Part shown: positions 53,013 through 62,362 of the stretch, one piece after another
Layout of the letters: each line of letters starts with the position of its first letter
Numbering within the stretch: position 1 is the stretch's first letter
Assembly: GCA_030817875.1 (NCBI GenBank)
Contig: JAUSZU010000001.1
Span: forward strand, 4,154,001 to 4,218,000
DNA from: Flavobacterium sp. W4I14
GTDB lineage: Bacteria; Bacteroidota; Bacteroidia; Sphingobacteriales; Sphingobacteriaceae
Length of the DNA: 64,000 nt
Direction: 5' to 3'
Position numbers and translations under genes: made by a program
The notes under the pieces: model-generated
Databases searched by the model: none
What the model was told of the DNA's origin: nothing
What the model saw: the letters and a program-made list of their open reading frames with translations, nothing else

Positions 53013-53567
53013 TTACGCATTAAATTCTTTCCTAAGGATCTTAAGTGCGTCGTAAATGGTGTTATAGGCCGTTTTAATGGTCTGATTGCTTTGCTCCGCA
53101 ATTTGCTCATAACTTAATCCATCAAAAAATTTTAAATGGATGAGCTGTTTTTGGCGAAAGGTCAATTTTTCTAGCGCATTTTTGAGCTGATGTTGCACCA
53201 GTTCGTCGCTTTGTACCTTAACAATAAACTCTTCGTAGCTCATTTCCATCCAATCGCCATCGGCCCCTGCATTAAAAAGTGCATCGTTAATTTTACGCTT
53301 TCTTTCTAAAATTCTGAGCAGTTTGCGCTTAAGGAAGGTACGCAGATAGGCTTCAACATTATCAACACGGGTTAGGCTTTCATGTTTCTCCCAAATGGTG
53401 GTAAAAACGAGGTCGGTAGCTTCACTAGAAGTATCGGCATCGGCACAAACCCTGATCCCGAAATTTACGAGCGGGTAATAAAGTGCTGAATAGAGGTCAA
53501 AAAACGCATCTTTATCGCCAACCCGTAACCGTTCCCATAATAAGTGATGCGCTAGTTTACTGTTCAT
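53013..53567 (-). CDS. ECF-family RNA polymerase sigma factor
   Basis: From ATG 53567 the protein has 184 residues; an upstream TTG at 53609 is less likely. Region 2 shows LWERLRVGDKDAFFDLYSAL and a DLVFTTIWEKHESL core-binding segment; region 4 has LEKLTFRQKQLIHLKFFDG, LSYEQIAEQSNQTIKTAYN and a C-terminal recognition helix. This is the ECF sigma of a Bacteroidota sigma/FecR system and should direct transcription of operon 1 when FecR releases it. It stands about 790 bases upstream of fecR, separated by repeat copy C. Confidence 0.92.
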   Translation of the reverse strand: MNSKLAHHLLWERLRVGDKDAFFDLYSALYYPLVNFGIRVCADADTSSEATDLVFTTIWEKHESLTRVDNVEAYLRTFLKRKLLRILERKRKINDALFNAGADGDWMEMSYEEFIVKVQSDELVQHQLKNALEKLTFRQKQLIHLKFFDGLSYEQIAEQSNQTIKTAYNTIYDALKILRKEFNA

Positions 53568-53732
53568 TAACCTGTTAGTTGTTATCGCAATATTAACTAA
53601 AAACAACAAGATTATTACTTAGAGATTGGGAATAAATCTATTAGTGTGCCTAAGATTTGAGAAACACGAGAAGCCTTTAGCCAATTTCTAAACCGCTAAA
53701 AAGACTGCCGACAGAGATGGAAAGTTTAGTCT

Positions 53733-53765
53733 AGACCTCGCAGCTTTTAAAAACATACGAGGTCT
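53733..53765. repeat. Terminator-like repeat (AGACCTC family), decayed copy 3
   Basis: AGACCTCGCAG and CATACGAGGTCT pair around an A/T-rich loop. It lies just after the GH13 stop at 53776 on the minus strand but lacks a T run there. Confidence 0.65.
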
Positions 53766-53775
53766 GAAAATTAGA

Positions 53776-55659
53776 TTATTTTAAAGCTGTTCTACTAAAA
53801 ATATGATATTCACCAGGCGCCAATGTTTGCGTATAAGTACTAGTTGAAAGGTTTATGTTGCTTCCAATGGCATCTACCCAAGTTCCAGATGAACCAAAAT
53901 CAATATTGGCCGTCTGGCTCACTACATCGAAATTCCCAACCACTATAACCGTATTTGTGCCCTCGGTTAATTTAATGTATTTGATTCCACCAGCAAGATT
54001 ATAAGTTGAGTTGGCTGAATTAAAAATGGTATTGTTCTTTTTCAACCTGATAAATTTAGCGTAAGCATCATATAGCGCTTTACGATTCGGATCGGTATAA
54101 TAATCCCATTTAATTGGTTTTTCGCCAGTTCTTCCATTAAAATCGATACTGATGTCATAACCCAGTTCTCCAAACTGCCAGATCATTTTTGGTCCGGGGA
54201 TACTAAATAAAAATGCAGCTACTAGTTCTTCTCTTTTTAATGAAGTGGCTAAATTCCCTTTAATTACATAACTACCTAAAGCATTTCCATAGGTAATATT
54301 CTTAAAATTTAATCGCTCTTCGTCGTGACTTTCGCCATATCCAACTAAGTGCTCCGACTTGGCAAAACCATGATTAGCATAAAAACCCCACTGAAAATTA
54401 GAATTATCTAACCAGCCCATGGTTGCTTCGTTCATGTTGTAATTCATGTTGTTCCAAAGCATCATTCCATCGTCGGCTAAAACTTTTTCTTCTGATTCTT
54501 CGGCAAAGTGCTCCAAAATCACATAAAAATTAGGATCTATATTTTTGATATAGCCATTATAATCTTTCCAGGTGGCAATTCGGCCGGCATCGTAAAGCCT
54601 AAATTGATCATCACCAGTTGTTGATTTCTGTGTAAATCCTTTCGACAGATCGAAACGGAAACCATCAATTTTATATTGCTGCATCCAAAATTTCATCACA
54701 TCTTTCGAGAACTTTTTAGTAGCCAAACTTTCGTGGTTAAAATCATACCCCACATTAAATGGATGTTTTGCGTCAACATTAAACCACGGGCTATTTGTTG
54801 TTGGTTTTGTGCCATCAAAATATAATTGCACCATAGGTGATTGTCCGAAGGAATGATTCAACACCATATCCATAATCACGGCAATACCCCGTCCATGGCA
54901 TTCATCAATAAAGTTTTGTAAAGCTGTTTTGCTACCGTAATACTTGTCGGGGGCAAAATAAAACGACGGATTGTAGCCCCAGCTTAAATTACCCTCGAAT
55001 TCATTTACAGGCATCAACTCAATTGCGTTTATACCCAAACCAATTAAATAATCAAGTTTGGCCAATGTTGATGCATAATTATGATCGGTAGTAAAATCGC
55101 GGACCAGCAATTCGTAAATTACAAGGTTATCTTTTGCCGGGCGGGAAAAGCTGGTGTTTTTCCAGGTATAAGTTGGCTGATTAGCCTGCATTACACTCAC
55201 AATCCCTGTTGTTTTACCAGCTGGATAAGCTTTTAAATTTGGATACGTTGCTGCAGTGATGTATTTATCATTATCAGGATCGAGTATTTTCTCGCAATAA
55301 GGATCGGCAACTTTTAAGTTTCCATTTACATAAAACTGATAGGCATATTCTGTATTGGGGTTTAAATTATCTACCTGAATCCACCAATAACCCCCATCTG
55401 GTGTATTTTTCATGGCTAGCGTTGTGGTAGACCAATTGTTAAACTCGCCAATTAGCGAGACTGACTTTTTACCTGGCGCATATAATGTTACTATCGCCGA
55501 TGTTCCGTTGTTGATAAATACCACGCCATCTCTTGCCCCGTCAGGCAAAGCCGCTGTTTGATTGGTTGGCGTTGGTTCTAGGCTAACATCTGTAGATGCT
55601 TTTTTACAGGCGCTATTAAGCGTTATTGCCAATAGCAATAGATAAATTATTTTTTTCAT
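53776..55659 (-). CDS. Surface alpha-amylase lipoprotein, GH13 with N-terminal E-set/CBM48 domain
   Basis: The 627-residue precursor has a lipoprotein signal with ITLNSACKKA (Cys18). An immunoglobulin-like CBM48/E-set domain (about 45-150, VTLYAPGKKSVSLIGEFNNW) precedes the GH13 barrel: VIMDMVLNHSFG, the nucleophile in DGFRFDLSKGF, acid/base in VILEHFAEES and GESHDEERL supply the catalytic Asp, Glu and Asp. A short beta domain ends the protein. It should hydrolyse starch or glycogen-type alpha-glucans at the cell surface, like SusG, feeding the downstream maltose pathway. It is last in the minus-strand maltose cluster. Confidence 0.92.
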   Translation of the reverse strand: MKKIIYLLLLAITLNSACKKASTDVSLEPTPTNQTAALPDGARDGVVFINNGTSAIVTLYAPGKKSVSLIGEFNNWSTTTLAMKNTPDGGYWWIQVDNLNPNTEYAYQFYVNGNLKVADPYCEKILDPDNDKYITAATYPNLKAYPAGKTTGIVSVMQANQPTYTWKNTSFSRPAKDNLVIYELLVRDFTTDHNYASTLAKLDYLIGLGINAIELMPVNEFEGNLSWGYNPSFYFAPDKYYGSKTALQNFIDECHGRGIAVIMDMVLNHSFGQSPMVQLYFDGTKPTTNSPWFNVDAKHPFNVGYDFNHESLATKKFSKDVMKFWMQQYKIDGFRFDLSKGFTQKSTTGDDQFRLYDAGRIATWKDYNGYIKNIDPNFYVILEHFAEESEEKVLADDGMMLWNNMNYNMNEATMGWLDNSNFQWGFYANHGFAKSEHLVGYGESHDEERLNFKNITYGNALGSYVIKGNLATSLKREELVAAFLFSIPGPKMIWQFGELGYDISIDFNGRTGEKPIKWDYYTDPNRKALYDAYAKFIRLKKNNTIFNSANSTYNLAGGIKYIKLTEGTNTVIVVGNFDVVSQTANIDFGSSGTWVDAIGSNINLSTSTYTQTLAPGEYHIFSRTALK

Positions 55660-55682
55660 TTGGTTAGATTATTATTGGTTTT

Positions 55683-55839
55683 ACCACAGAGAACACCGAG
55701 TTTTTCACAGAGAAGATAATACCTCATACCAACTCTGTGCCCTCTGTGCATTTACGCTAAGTACTCTGGGGTTATTTTTCTTTCGGTCTGTGTCTCACAG
55801 ACCGAAATGTTGTTAGTGGTCTATGGGGACACATACCAC
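55683..55839. repeat. Repeats and two hairpins between GH13 and the MFS gene
   Basis: 55683-55770 is an ACCACAGAGAACACCGAG...CTCTGTGC-type repeat like those at 6585 and 7411. At 55781-55807 TTTCGGTCTGTG, loop TCT, CACAGACCGAAA is a perfect 12-bp stem. At 55816-55839 GTGGTCTATG, loop GGGA, CACATACCAC is a second stem, related to the hairpin in repeat copy A (23312-23335). Together they may terminate or stabilise the transcript after the MFS gene. Confidence 0.7.
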
Positions 55840-55861
55840 GGGTACAAACCTCGGAATATCT

Positions 55862-57239
55862 TTATACCGATCTTTTTTCTTCTAACCCAAGTTTAGAAGC
55901 CAAGACTTCGTCTGTTTTCTTTGGTTCGCGGATAAACACATAACAGATTACAGCAGCAAGAATCATTAAACCTCCACCCAATTGAACTGCCAAAAGCCTA
56001 TCGTTATTTAACACATTACGCATTAGCCAACCGAAACCTAACGAGGCCATAATCTCTGGCAAAACAATAAAAAAGTTGAAGATGCCCATGTAAATCCCGA
56101 TTTTATCTTTGGGCAGAGAACCGCTCAACATGGCATAGGGCATAGAAAGTATACTTGCCCAGGCAATTCCCACACCAGTCATGCATAAATACAGCATATT
56201 TTTATCGTGCACCCAGGCTACGCTGATTAAACCAATGGCTCCACAGATTAAACAAAGGGCATGTGTAGTTTTACGGCCCAACGCATCGGCAATTTTTGGA
56301 AGCACCAGTGCGAAAAGAAAAGTAATAACACTGTAGTACGCGAGTGTTAAACTTCCAAAATCTGCACCATGTGCATAAACCGGATCGGCAGCATCTTTTC
56401 CGCCAAAAACATTCACGGCAACAGCTGTGGTATAATAAAACCACATTAGAAACAAGCCTGGCCAGGTAAAAAACTGAACCAAAGAAACAATCTGCATTCT
56501 TTTAGGCATATTCCTTAAGGCATGAAAAATTTCCCTTGCCCCACCACCAAAACCTTTATTGCTTTCTTTTACTTTTTCTTTAAAATCTATATCCTGAGGC
56601 GGGTATTCTTTAGTGGTAAAAACCGTCCACAATACAGCAGCAAAAAAGAAAAAAGCGCCGATATAAAAAGAGAATTTTACGTTTTCTGGAATACTCCCCT
56701 GCTCTGCGGTATTGGTTAAGTGGAATACGTTGTTCATAATCCACGGTAAAGCCGAAGCTACACTCCCTCCCAAACCAATCATCATGCTCTGCATAATAAA
56801 CCCACGGTTAACCTGACTATCGGGTAATTTATCGGTAACAAAAGCACGGAAAGGTTCCATTGCAATATTCCCAAAAACATCCAGAATCCAAAGTAAACCA
56901 GCGGCCATCCACAGCACACTGCTATGTGGCATAAAAATTAACGCAATGCTACTTACAATGGCACCAATCATAAAATAAGGTCTCCTTTCTACCCCATTTT
57001 GGGTGCCAAGTACGGTCGCTCAGGTAACCAATAATAGGTTGTACCAATAAGCCGGTTAAGGGCGCAGCCAAAAACAATAACGGAACCTGATCGGGATTAG
57101 CGCCCAGGTTTTCGTAAATACGACCCATGTTTGCACGTTGTAAATCCCAACCGAACTGAATCCCAAAAAAACCAACGCTCATGTTGATGATCTGTACGAG
57201 TGTTAATTTCGGGTTCTCGAATACTGTTTTTAAGCTCAT
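55862..57239 (-). pseudogene. MFS maltose/oligosaccharide-type transporter, interrupted by a one-base frameshift
   Basis: The N-terminal frame (start ATG 57239, or 57266) reads MSLKTVFENPKLTLVQIINM, FFGIQFGWDLQRANMGRIYE and PLTGLLVQPIIGYLSDRTWH as in SLC45/GPH-like sugar MFS transporters. It breaks after PKWGRK; the rest continues in another frame at MIGAIVSSIALIFMPHSSVL down to 55862. Removing one A from AGAAAGGAGA (plus strand T run at 56986-56988) gives WGRRRPYFMIGAIVSS, a single frame of about 459 residues. The position in the amylase/GH65/pgmB cluster points to maltose uptake. Recent mutation or homopolymer sequence error. Confidence 0.85.
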
Positions 57240-57334
57240 TGTATTTGGTTTAAGCGCTAAGCGCATGGCGTTATATTTTGATTATACTTAATGTTCAATC
57301 GCTGACCGCACGCCGCTTGACGCACCACCAGTGG

Positions 57335-59086
57335 TTAAAACGCTATCACCTGTGCGCTAACGGGTGTAAGGGTTACGGGTATGCTTGTTCCTGCTGGGAT
57401 ATTTAATTTTCTGCCTGTTAACAGATCTGTAACCGGAGATGAATGTTTAACTTTTAAAATCTGATCAGGGATTTCGATATTGGCAGTTAAAGTTTGTGCC
57501 CGATCAAAATTGGCCACTACCAATAAACGCTGTTTGCCCGAGTAACGGATAAAAGCATACATACGGTTATTCATGTTACCAGTTGCAGGCACCTCATAAA
57601 TCTCGCCATTTATTACTGCATCGCTGGTTGAAGTAACTTTTAATAACTTTTGGTAGTAAGCGCGTAATTTCTGCTCGTTTTCACTTAATTGTTTACCATC
57701 AAAAGCGCCATTATTCATCCATTTCTGGTGACTTGGCACGCCCCAATAATCGAAAATAGTTGTTCTGTTGTCGTCGCCGCCAAACCCCTCTTGTCCTTTT
57801 CCAGGTTCGCCAACTTCCTGACCGAAATAAAGCATCACCGGTCCCGAGCCTAATGTTGCCGAAACAACCATTGCAGGTAAAGCGAGTTCGGCTTTCCCTG
57901 CAAATCCTGCTGATGCAATGCGTTCTTCATCGTGGTTTTCTAAAAAGCGCAACATGTGTTTGCCAAAACCAGCACTTTCTACCTGCCATACGTGTTTAAT
58001 CGCAGCCACATCTGCAGTTGGTTCATTTCTGATCAGTTTTTTCAGCCCATCGTACAAACCCACTTTATCATACAGGTAATCGAATCTACCTTCATCTAAA
58101 TATTGTTTGTAAACTTTTGGATTATAGGCTTCTCCGATAAAAATCAAATCAGGATTCACTTTTTTAACCTGTGGAATTACCCAGCTCCAGAAAGCAATAG
58201 GCACCATTTCGGCCATATCACACCTAAAACCATCCACCCCTTTATTGGTCCAATAAGTTAAAATATCACGCATTTTTAGCCAAACCGGCGGAATGGGATC
58301 GAAATACTGCTTTTCGCCGTTCTGGTAATCTACGCCGTAATTCAGCTTAATGGTTTCGTACCAGTCGTCATATTTAGGCTGTGCAGTAAACACATTGTTA
58401 CCGGTAGCTTTTGCAGGGTTTTCATTAAACTTACCATCCTGTAGAATAGAAATTGGTGTTTGCTTTGCTCCACTTGTTGGCACTGCAAATGGCTGACCGG
58501 GGTTATAATAAAAATCGTTGCTGGCACTAAAAGCTTTGGTTACATCATCCTGGGCTCCAAAATCGATTATATTTTTTGGTTTTGCATAAGAGTAGTAACT
58601 TCTGGCTACGTGATTGGGCACAAAATCGATCAGCACTTTTAAGTTTTTGGCATGTGTTCTTTTCACCAGTGCTTCAAACTCCTTCATCCTGTTTTTTACA
58701 TCAACAGCCAGATCGGGATCTACATCGTAATAATCGCGGATGGCATAAGGCGAGCCCGCTCTACCCTTTACCACATCGGCATCATCAGGTTTAATCCCAT
58801 AGGCAGAATAATCGGTTAAACTCGCATGAGCAAGTACACCAGTATACCAAACATAATTTACACTGAGTTCTTTAATACCATCTAAAGCTTTATCGGTAAT
58901 ATCATTAAACTTACCAGAACCATTTTGCTCAATGGTACCGTAAGGAATATTTGTGCTGTTTTTATTCCCAAATAAGCGGGGCAATAACTGATAAATAACG
59001 ATCTGTTTATCGTTCATTTTTGTATGCTGTTTTTGTGCAAAGGATGATGTGGCGAGTATTATAAAGATAGAAAAAAGCGTCAACAT
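57335..59086 (-). CDS. Exported alpha-amylase family protein, GH13
   Basis: From ATG 59086 the protein has 583 residues and a signal peptide (MLTLFSIFIILATSSFAQ). The in-frame extension to 59203 would be encoded by a CCCCCTCCAAAGGGGG repeat and is rejected. The GH13 barrel shows VIYQLLPRLFGNKN at the start, LIDFVPNHVARSYY, the nucleophile in DGFRCDMAEMVP, the acid/base in LIFIGEAYNPK and FLENHDEERIAS, then a beta-domain from about 500. It should act in the periplasm on maltodextrins. The subgroup (amylase, cyclomaltodextrinase or glucosyltransferase) is not decided by these motifs. Confidence 0.9.
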   Translation of the reverse strand: MLTLFSIFIILATSSFAQKQHTKMNDKQIVIYQLLPRLFGNKNSTNIPYGTIEQNGSGKFNDITDKALDGIKELSVNYVWYTGVLAHASLTDYSAYGIKPDDADVVKGRAGSPYAIRDYYDVDPDLAVDVKNRMKEFEALVKRTHAKNLKVLIDFVPNHVARSYYSYAKPKNIIDFGAQDDVTKAFSASNDFYYNPGQPFAVPTSGAKQTPISILQDGKFNENPAKATGNNVFTAQPKYDDWYETIKLNYGVDYQNGEKQYFDPIPPVWLKMRDILTYWTNKGVDGFRCDMAEMVPIAFWSWVIPQVKKVNPDLIFIGEAYNPKVYKQYLDEGRFDYLYDKVGLYDGLKKLIRNEPTADVAAIKHVWQVESAGFGKHMLRFLENHDEERIASAGFAGKAELALPAMVVSATLGSGPVMLYFGQEVGEPGKGQEGFGGDDNRTTIFDYWGVPSHQKWMNNGAFDGKQLSENEQKLRAYYQKLLKVTSTSDAVINGEIYEVPATGNMNNRMYAFIRYSGKQRLLVVANFDRAQTLTANIEIPDQILKVKHSSPVTDLLTGRKLNIPAGTSIPVTLTPVSAQVIAF

Positions 59087-59096
59087 CCTCTCCCTG

Positions 59097-59112
59097 CCCC
59101 CTCCAAAGGGGG
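59097..59112. repeat. CCCCCTCCAAAGGGGG hairpin repeat
   Basis: A perfect palindrome CCCCCT-CCAA-AGGGGG upstream of the GH13 gene; a relative, CCCCTTCTAGAGGGG, lies at 34534-34548. Dispersed small repeat. Confidence 0.65.
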
Positions 59113-59199
59113 ACAAGACTAGGGCGATAAAATTTCTCTTATAAATTGAACACTGTGGGTTTTCACTTCCGCCCTCAACCTCTAAACCCTCTACCTTTC

Positions 59200-61518
59200 T
59201 CATACCAACGCTGCATTATTTACTTCAATTTCGGTACTTCCGGCCAATTTATAAAATTGGTTTCTGATACCGATTTCCAAATCAATGGCTGCATTGTTTT
59301 TGATGTTGATGCCGTTTTCGGTGATATTGATTTTTAAGGTAGTTCCTCTAAAGCCAATGGTAAACGAAAAAGATCTCCATTTGCCCGGCAAGAAAGGATT
59401 AAACTGCAGTTTACCATCGCGTACACGCATGCCAGCAAAACCTTCTACCACACTCATCCAGGTTCCTGCCATCGAAGTGATGTGTAAACCATCTTCAGTA
59501 TCGTTGTTATAATCATCCAGATCTAAACGGGCGGTACGCAAGTAGAATTCGTAAGCACGTGCCTCATCATTTAATTTCGCCGCTAAAATACTGTGTACAC
59601 AAGGCGACAAAGAACTTTCGTGAACGGTACGAGGTTCGTAAAAATCGAAGTTGCGTTTCAATGTATCCAGATCGTAGTCTTCTTCAAAGAAATATAATCC
59701 CTGTAAAACATCGGCCTGTTTAATGAAACACGAGCGTAAAATCCTATCCCAGCTCCACTTTTGATTAATTGGACGTTCGCTGGCAGGAAGGTCTTTCACC
59801 AAAGTTTGTTCTTTATCTAAATATCCATCCTGTTGTAAGTAAATACCCAGTTTTTCATCTTGAGGATAATACATTTTCTCGATGATATCGGCCCAATCGG
59901 TAAACTCCTTTTGATCGAAATTTAGGCTTTTTAACAGACTATCGTATTTTTCAGGCTGCTGTGTTTTCACGATTTCGGCAGCTTCGGTGGCATATTTCAT
60001 ACACCAGGCAGCCAAAATATTGGTGTACCAGTTGTTATTTACATTGTTTTCATATTCGTTTGGTCCGGTTACCCCAAGCATTACATACTGCTGTTTATCA
60101 TTGCTCCAATTAACGCGTTGTTTCCAGAAACGGGCAATACCGATCAATACTTCTAAACCAAAATCAGATAGGTAGCTTTCATCACCAGTATAGCGGATGT
60201 AATTGAAAATGGCAAAAGCAATAGCACCATTACGGTGAATTTCTTCGAAGGTAATTTCCCATTCATTGTGGCATTCCTCGCCGTTCATCGTTACCATTGG
60301 ATACAATGCTGCACCATCTTTAAAACCTAATTTCGCGGCGTTTTCAATCGCTTTCCCCAATTGTTTATGGCGATACACCAACAGGTTTTTACTTACTTCC
60401 TGCGGAGCAGTTGCTAAATAAAACGGCACACAATAAGCCTCTGTATCCCAATATGTTGAGCCTCCATATTTTTCGCCGGTAAAACCTTTTGGCCCAATAT
60501 TCAATCGGTCATCCTTACCAGTATAGGTTTGAAAAAGCTGAAAAATATTGAAACGAATGGCCTGTTGAGCCGAAACATCACCTTCGATAATGATGTCGCT
60601 TTCTTCCCACTTGCTTGCCCAGGCTTTAGTTTGTTCTTTTAACAAGGTATCGAATCCTTTAGCAGATGCTTTGGCAATTACCGATTTTGTTTCTTTTAAA
60701 AGTGATTCTTTTGGGTAATTTTCTGAAGATAAATTCGCCGCGATTTTAACCAAAGTAATCTCTTCATTTGCTTTAATATCAAGAGAAAAAGTTTGTCCCA
60801 CAAATTTCTCTTTGCGGACAGCTTCTGGATTGATGTCTAATTTCTCTGCATTTTTATACAGTTCGATATTACTCCCTGTACAAACTTCAAATGCTGTTTT
60901 CTTGGTTCTTAATTTAATGTAAGCTTCCGTTCCAGAAATTTCATCTGCAATTTTATCCCAGAATTTTTCGTCGTAGTTACTATCCTGATTTTTAACATCG
61001 CCATCAATAAAAGGCATTAATGTTAATTTACTATCGAAATTTAATGGCGTTATGCTATAACGGATGGCGCCAATTTCATCATCAGCTATGCTGCAAAAGC
61101 GGGTCGATTTAACTTTTAAGGTTTTACCACTTTTTAACTTTGCCGTGAAGGTGCGCTCCAGATATCCCGCATTCATGTTTAGCACACGTTTAAAATCGCT
61201 CACCTCAGCTGTAGCCAGATCAAGGATTTCGTTGCCTATTTTTACTTCGATACCTACCCAGTTAGCCGCGTTCAATACTTTTGCAAAATATTCCGGGTAC
61301 CCGTTTTTCCACCATCCCACGCGGGTTTTATCTGGATAATAAACACCTGCAACATAATTCCCAAGTAGCGTTTCTCCGGTATAAGTTTCTTCAAAATTGG
61401 CACGCTGACCCATACGGCCGTTACCCAAGCTGAAAATGCTTTCCGAAATTTTATTTAAATGTGGATCAAAGCCTTCTTCGATAATATTCCACTCATCTGC
61501 TTTAATGTAATTTTTCAT
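59200..61518 (-). CDS. GH65 glycoside phosphorylase, likely maltose phosphorylase
   Basis: The 772-residue protein has the three GH65 parts: an N-terminal super-sandwich (about 1-270, LGNGRMGQRANFEETYTGET), an (alpha/alpha)6 barrel (about 310-690) and a C-terminal sheet. The catalytic acid is Glu488 in TGPNEYENNVNNNWYTN, corresponding to the GPDEY motif of Lactobacillus maltose phosphorylase; the phosphate-binding region HESSLSPCVHS is also present. It should split maltose with phosphate into glucose and beta-glucose-1-phosphate in the cytoplasm. pgmB upstream uses that product. Trehalose or kojibiose phosphorylase are alternatives. Confidence 0.92.
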   Translation of the reverse strand: MKNYIKADEWNIIEEGFDPHLNKISESIFSLGNGRMGQRANFEETYTGETLLGNYVAGVYYPDKTRVGWWKNGYPEYFAKVLNAANWVGIEVKIGNEILDLATAEVSDFKRVLNMNAGYLERTFTAKLKSGKTLKVKSTRFCSIADDEIGAIRYSITPLNFDSKLTLMPFIDGDVKNQDSNYDEKFWDKIADEISGTEAYIKLRTKKTAFEVCTGSNIELYKNAEKLDINPEAVRKEKFVGQTFSLDIKANEEITLVKIAANLSSENYPKESLLKETKSVIAKASAKGFDTLLKEQTKAWASKWEESDIIIEGDVSAQQAIRFNIFQLFQTYTGKDDRLNIGPKGFTGEKYGGSTYWDTEAYCVPFYLATAPQEVSKNLLVYRHKQLGKAIENAAKLGFKDGAALYPMVTMNGEECHNEWEITFEEIHRNGAIAFAIFNYIRYTGDESYLSDFGLEVLIGIARFWKQRVNWSNDKQQYVMLGVTGPNEYENNVNNNWYTNILAAWCMKYATEAAEIVKTQQPEKYDSLLKSLNFDQKEFTDWADIIEKMYYPQDEKLGIYLQQDGYLDKEQTLVKDLPASERPINQKWSWDRILRSCFIKQADVLQGLYFFEEDYDLDTLKRNFDFYEPRTVHESSLSPCVHSILAAKLNDEARAYEFYLRTARLDLDDYNNDTEDGLHITSMAGTWMSVVEGFAGMRVRDGKLQFNPFLPGKWRSFSFTIGFRGTTLKINITENGINIKNNAAIDLEIGIRNQFYKLAGSTEIEVNNAALV

Positions 61519-61520
61519 AA

Positions 61521-61617
61521 TCGAGTATCAATTAGCGAGTAACTAGTATCAAGTAATTAGCATCGTGTATCAAGATAAATGCACTACTTGATACTCACGA
61601 CTTAATACTTGCTACTC
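61521..61617. repeat. 'GAGTATCAA...TACTTGATACTC' repeat between pgmB and GH65
   Basis: Units such as CGAGTATCAATTAGCGAGTA, AGTATCAAGTAATTAGC and GTATCAAG run forward, followed by inverted CTACTTGATACTCACG and TTAATACTTGCTACTC. A shorter relative is at 24990-25022. Confidence 0.65.
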
Positions 61618-61620
61618 CCT

Positions 61621-62307
61621 TTACAACGCCTCTAAATCTTTAACTGTTAATTTATCTAATCCGCTCACTACCACATCTGCCTGGCTAAGCACGCTTTTTT
61701 CACCGATACCGATGGCTTTCATTCCGCCTCTTTTTGCAGCTTCTACCCCGGCAACGGCATCTTCAAAAACCACGCATTCATCAGGTGCAAAACCTAAAAG
61801 TTCGGCTCCTTTTAAAAATACTTCCGGATCGGGTTTTGATTTGGTGACCATGTTCCCATCAACTATTTCATCGAAGAAATGAGCAAGGTCTGTTTTCTCT
61901 AAAATTATCCCTGAGTTTTTACTTGCCGAGCCCAATGCCAATTTGTAACCAGCTTTGTGAATCGCGGTTAAGAAATCAACCGTTCCCGGTAAAACTTCCG
62001 TTGGTGTCATTTTAGTAATCATATCTACATACCAGCTGTTTTTTAAACTGGCGAGTTCGTCTTTTTCGGCATCGGTTTTATCTACTCCACCCCAAACGAG
62101 AATCTTATTTAAACTTTCTACGCGACTTACGCCTTTCAACTGTTCGTTCTGCTCTTCTGTAAAATCGAAACCCAGTGTATTGGCTAAACGTTTCCAGGCT
62201 TTATAATGGTAAACTGCAGTATCTACAAGTACGCCATCGAGATCAAAAAGACAAGCCTTGATTTTAGTCGGAAGTCCGGAGTCCGGGGTCGGGAGTATTT
62301 CTAGCAT
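61621..62307 (-). CDS. pgmB: Beta-phosphoglucomutase
   Basis: The 228-residue HAD phosphatase-fold enzyme converts beta-glucose-1-phosphate to glucose-6-phosphate. The nucleophile Asp22 and acid/base Asp24 are in KACLFDLDGVLVDTAVYHYK; a cap domain follows, then LALGSASKNS and VVFEDAVAGVEAAKRGGMKA. The family normally starts just before FDLDG; here there is no other ATG, and the first 14 codons are written by a GTCGGAAGTCCGGAGTC-type repeat (62267-62295), giving an atypical MLEILPTPDSGLPT tail. It pairs functionally with the GH65 gene about 100 bases downstream. Confidence 0.94.
   Translation of the reverse strand: MLEILPTPDSGLPTKIKACLFDLDGVLVDTAVYHYKAWKRLANTLGFDFTEEQNEQLKGVSRVESLNKILVWGGVDKTDAEKDELASLKNSWYVDMITKMTPTEVLPGTVDFLTAIHKAGYKLALGSASKNSGIILEKTDLAHFFDEIVDGNMVTKSKPDPEVFLKGAELLGFAPDECVVFEDAVAGVEAAKRGGMKAIGIGEKSVLSQADVVVSGLDKLTVKDLEAL
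62267..62295. repeat. GTCGGAAGTCCGGAGTCC repeat inside the pgmB start
   Basis: GTCGGAAGTCCGGAGTCCGG then GGTCGGGAG, same kind as 24189-24220, overlapping codons 2-14 of pgmB. Confidence 0.7.
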
Positions 62308-62362
62308 ATTTTTTATCTGTAGTCTTTATCTCTAGCCGTCAACTTAAGTCGACGGGAATAAA

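Noticed and set aside
59087..59203. N-terminal extension of the GH13 protein
   Set aside because: Encoded by a CCCCCTCCAAAGGGGG repeat; the signal peptide begins at 59086.
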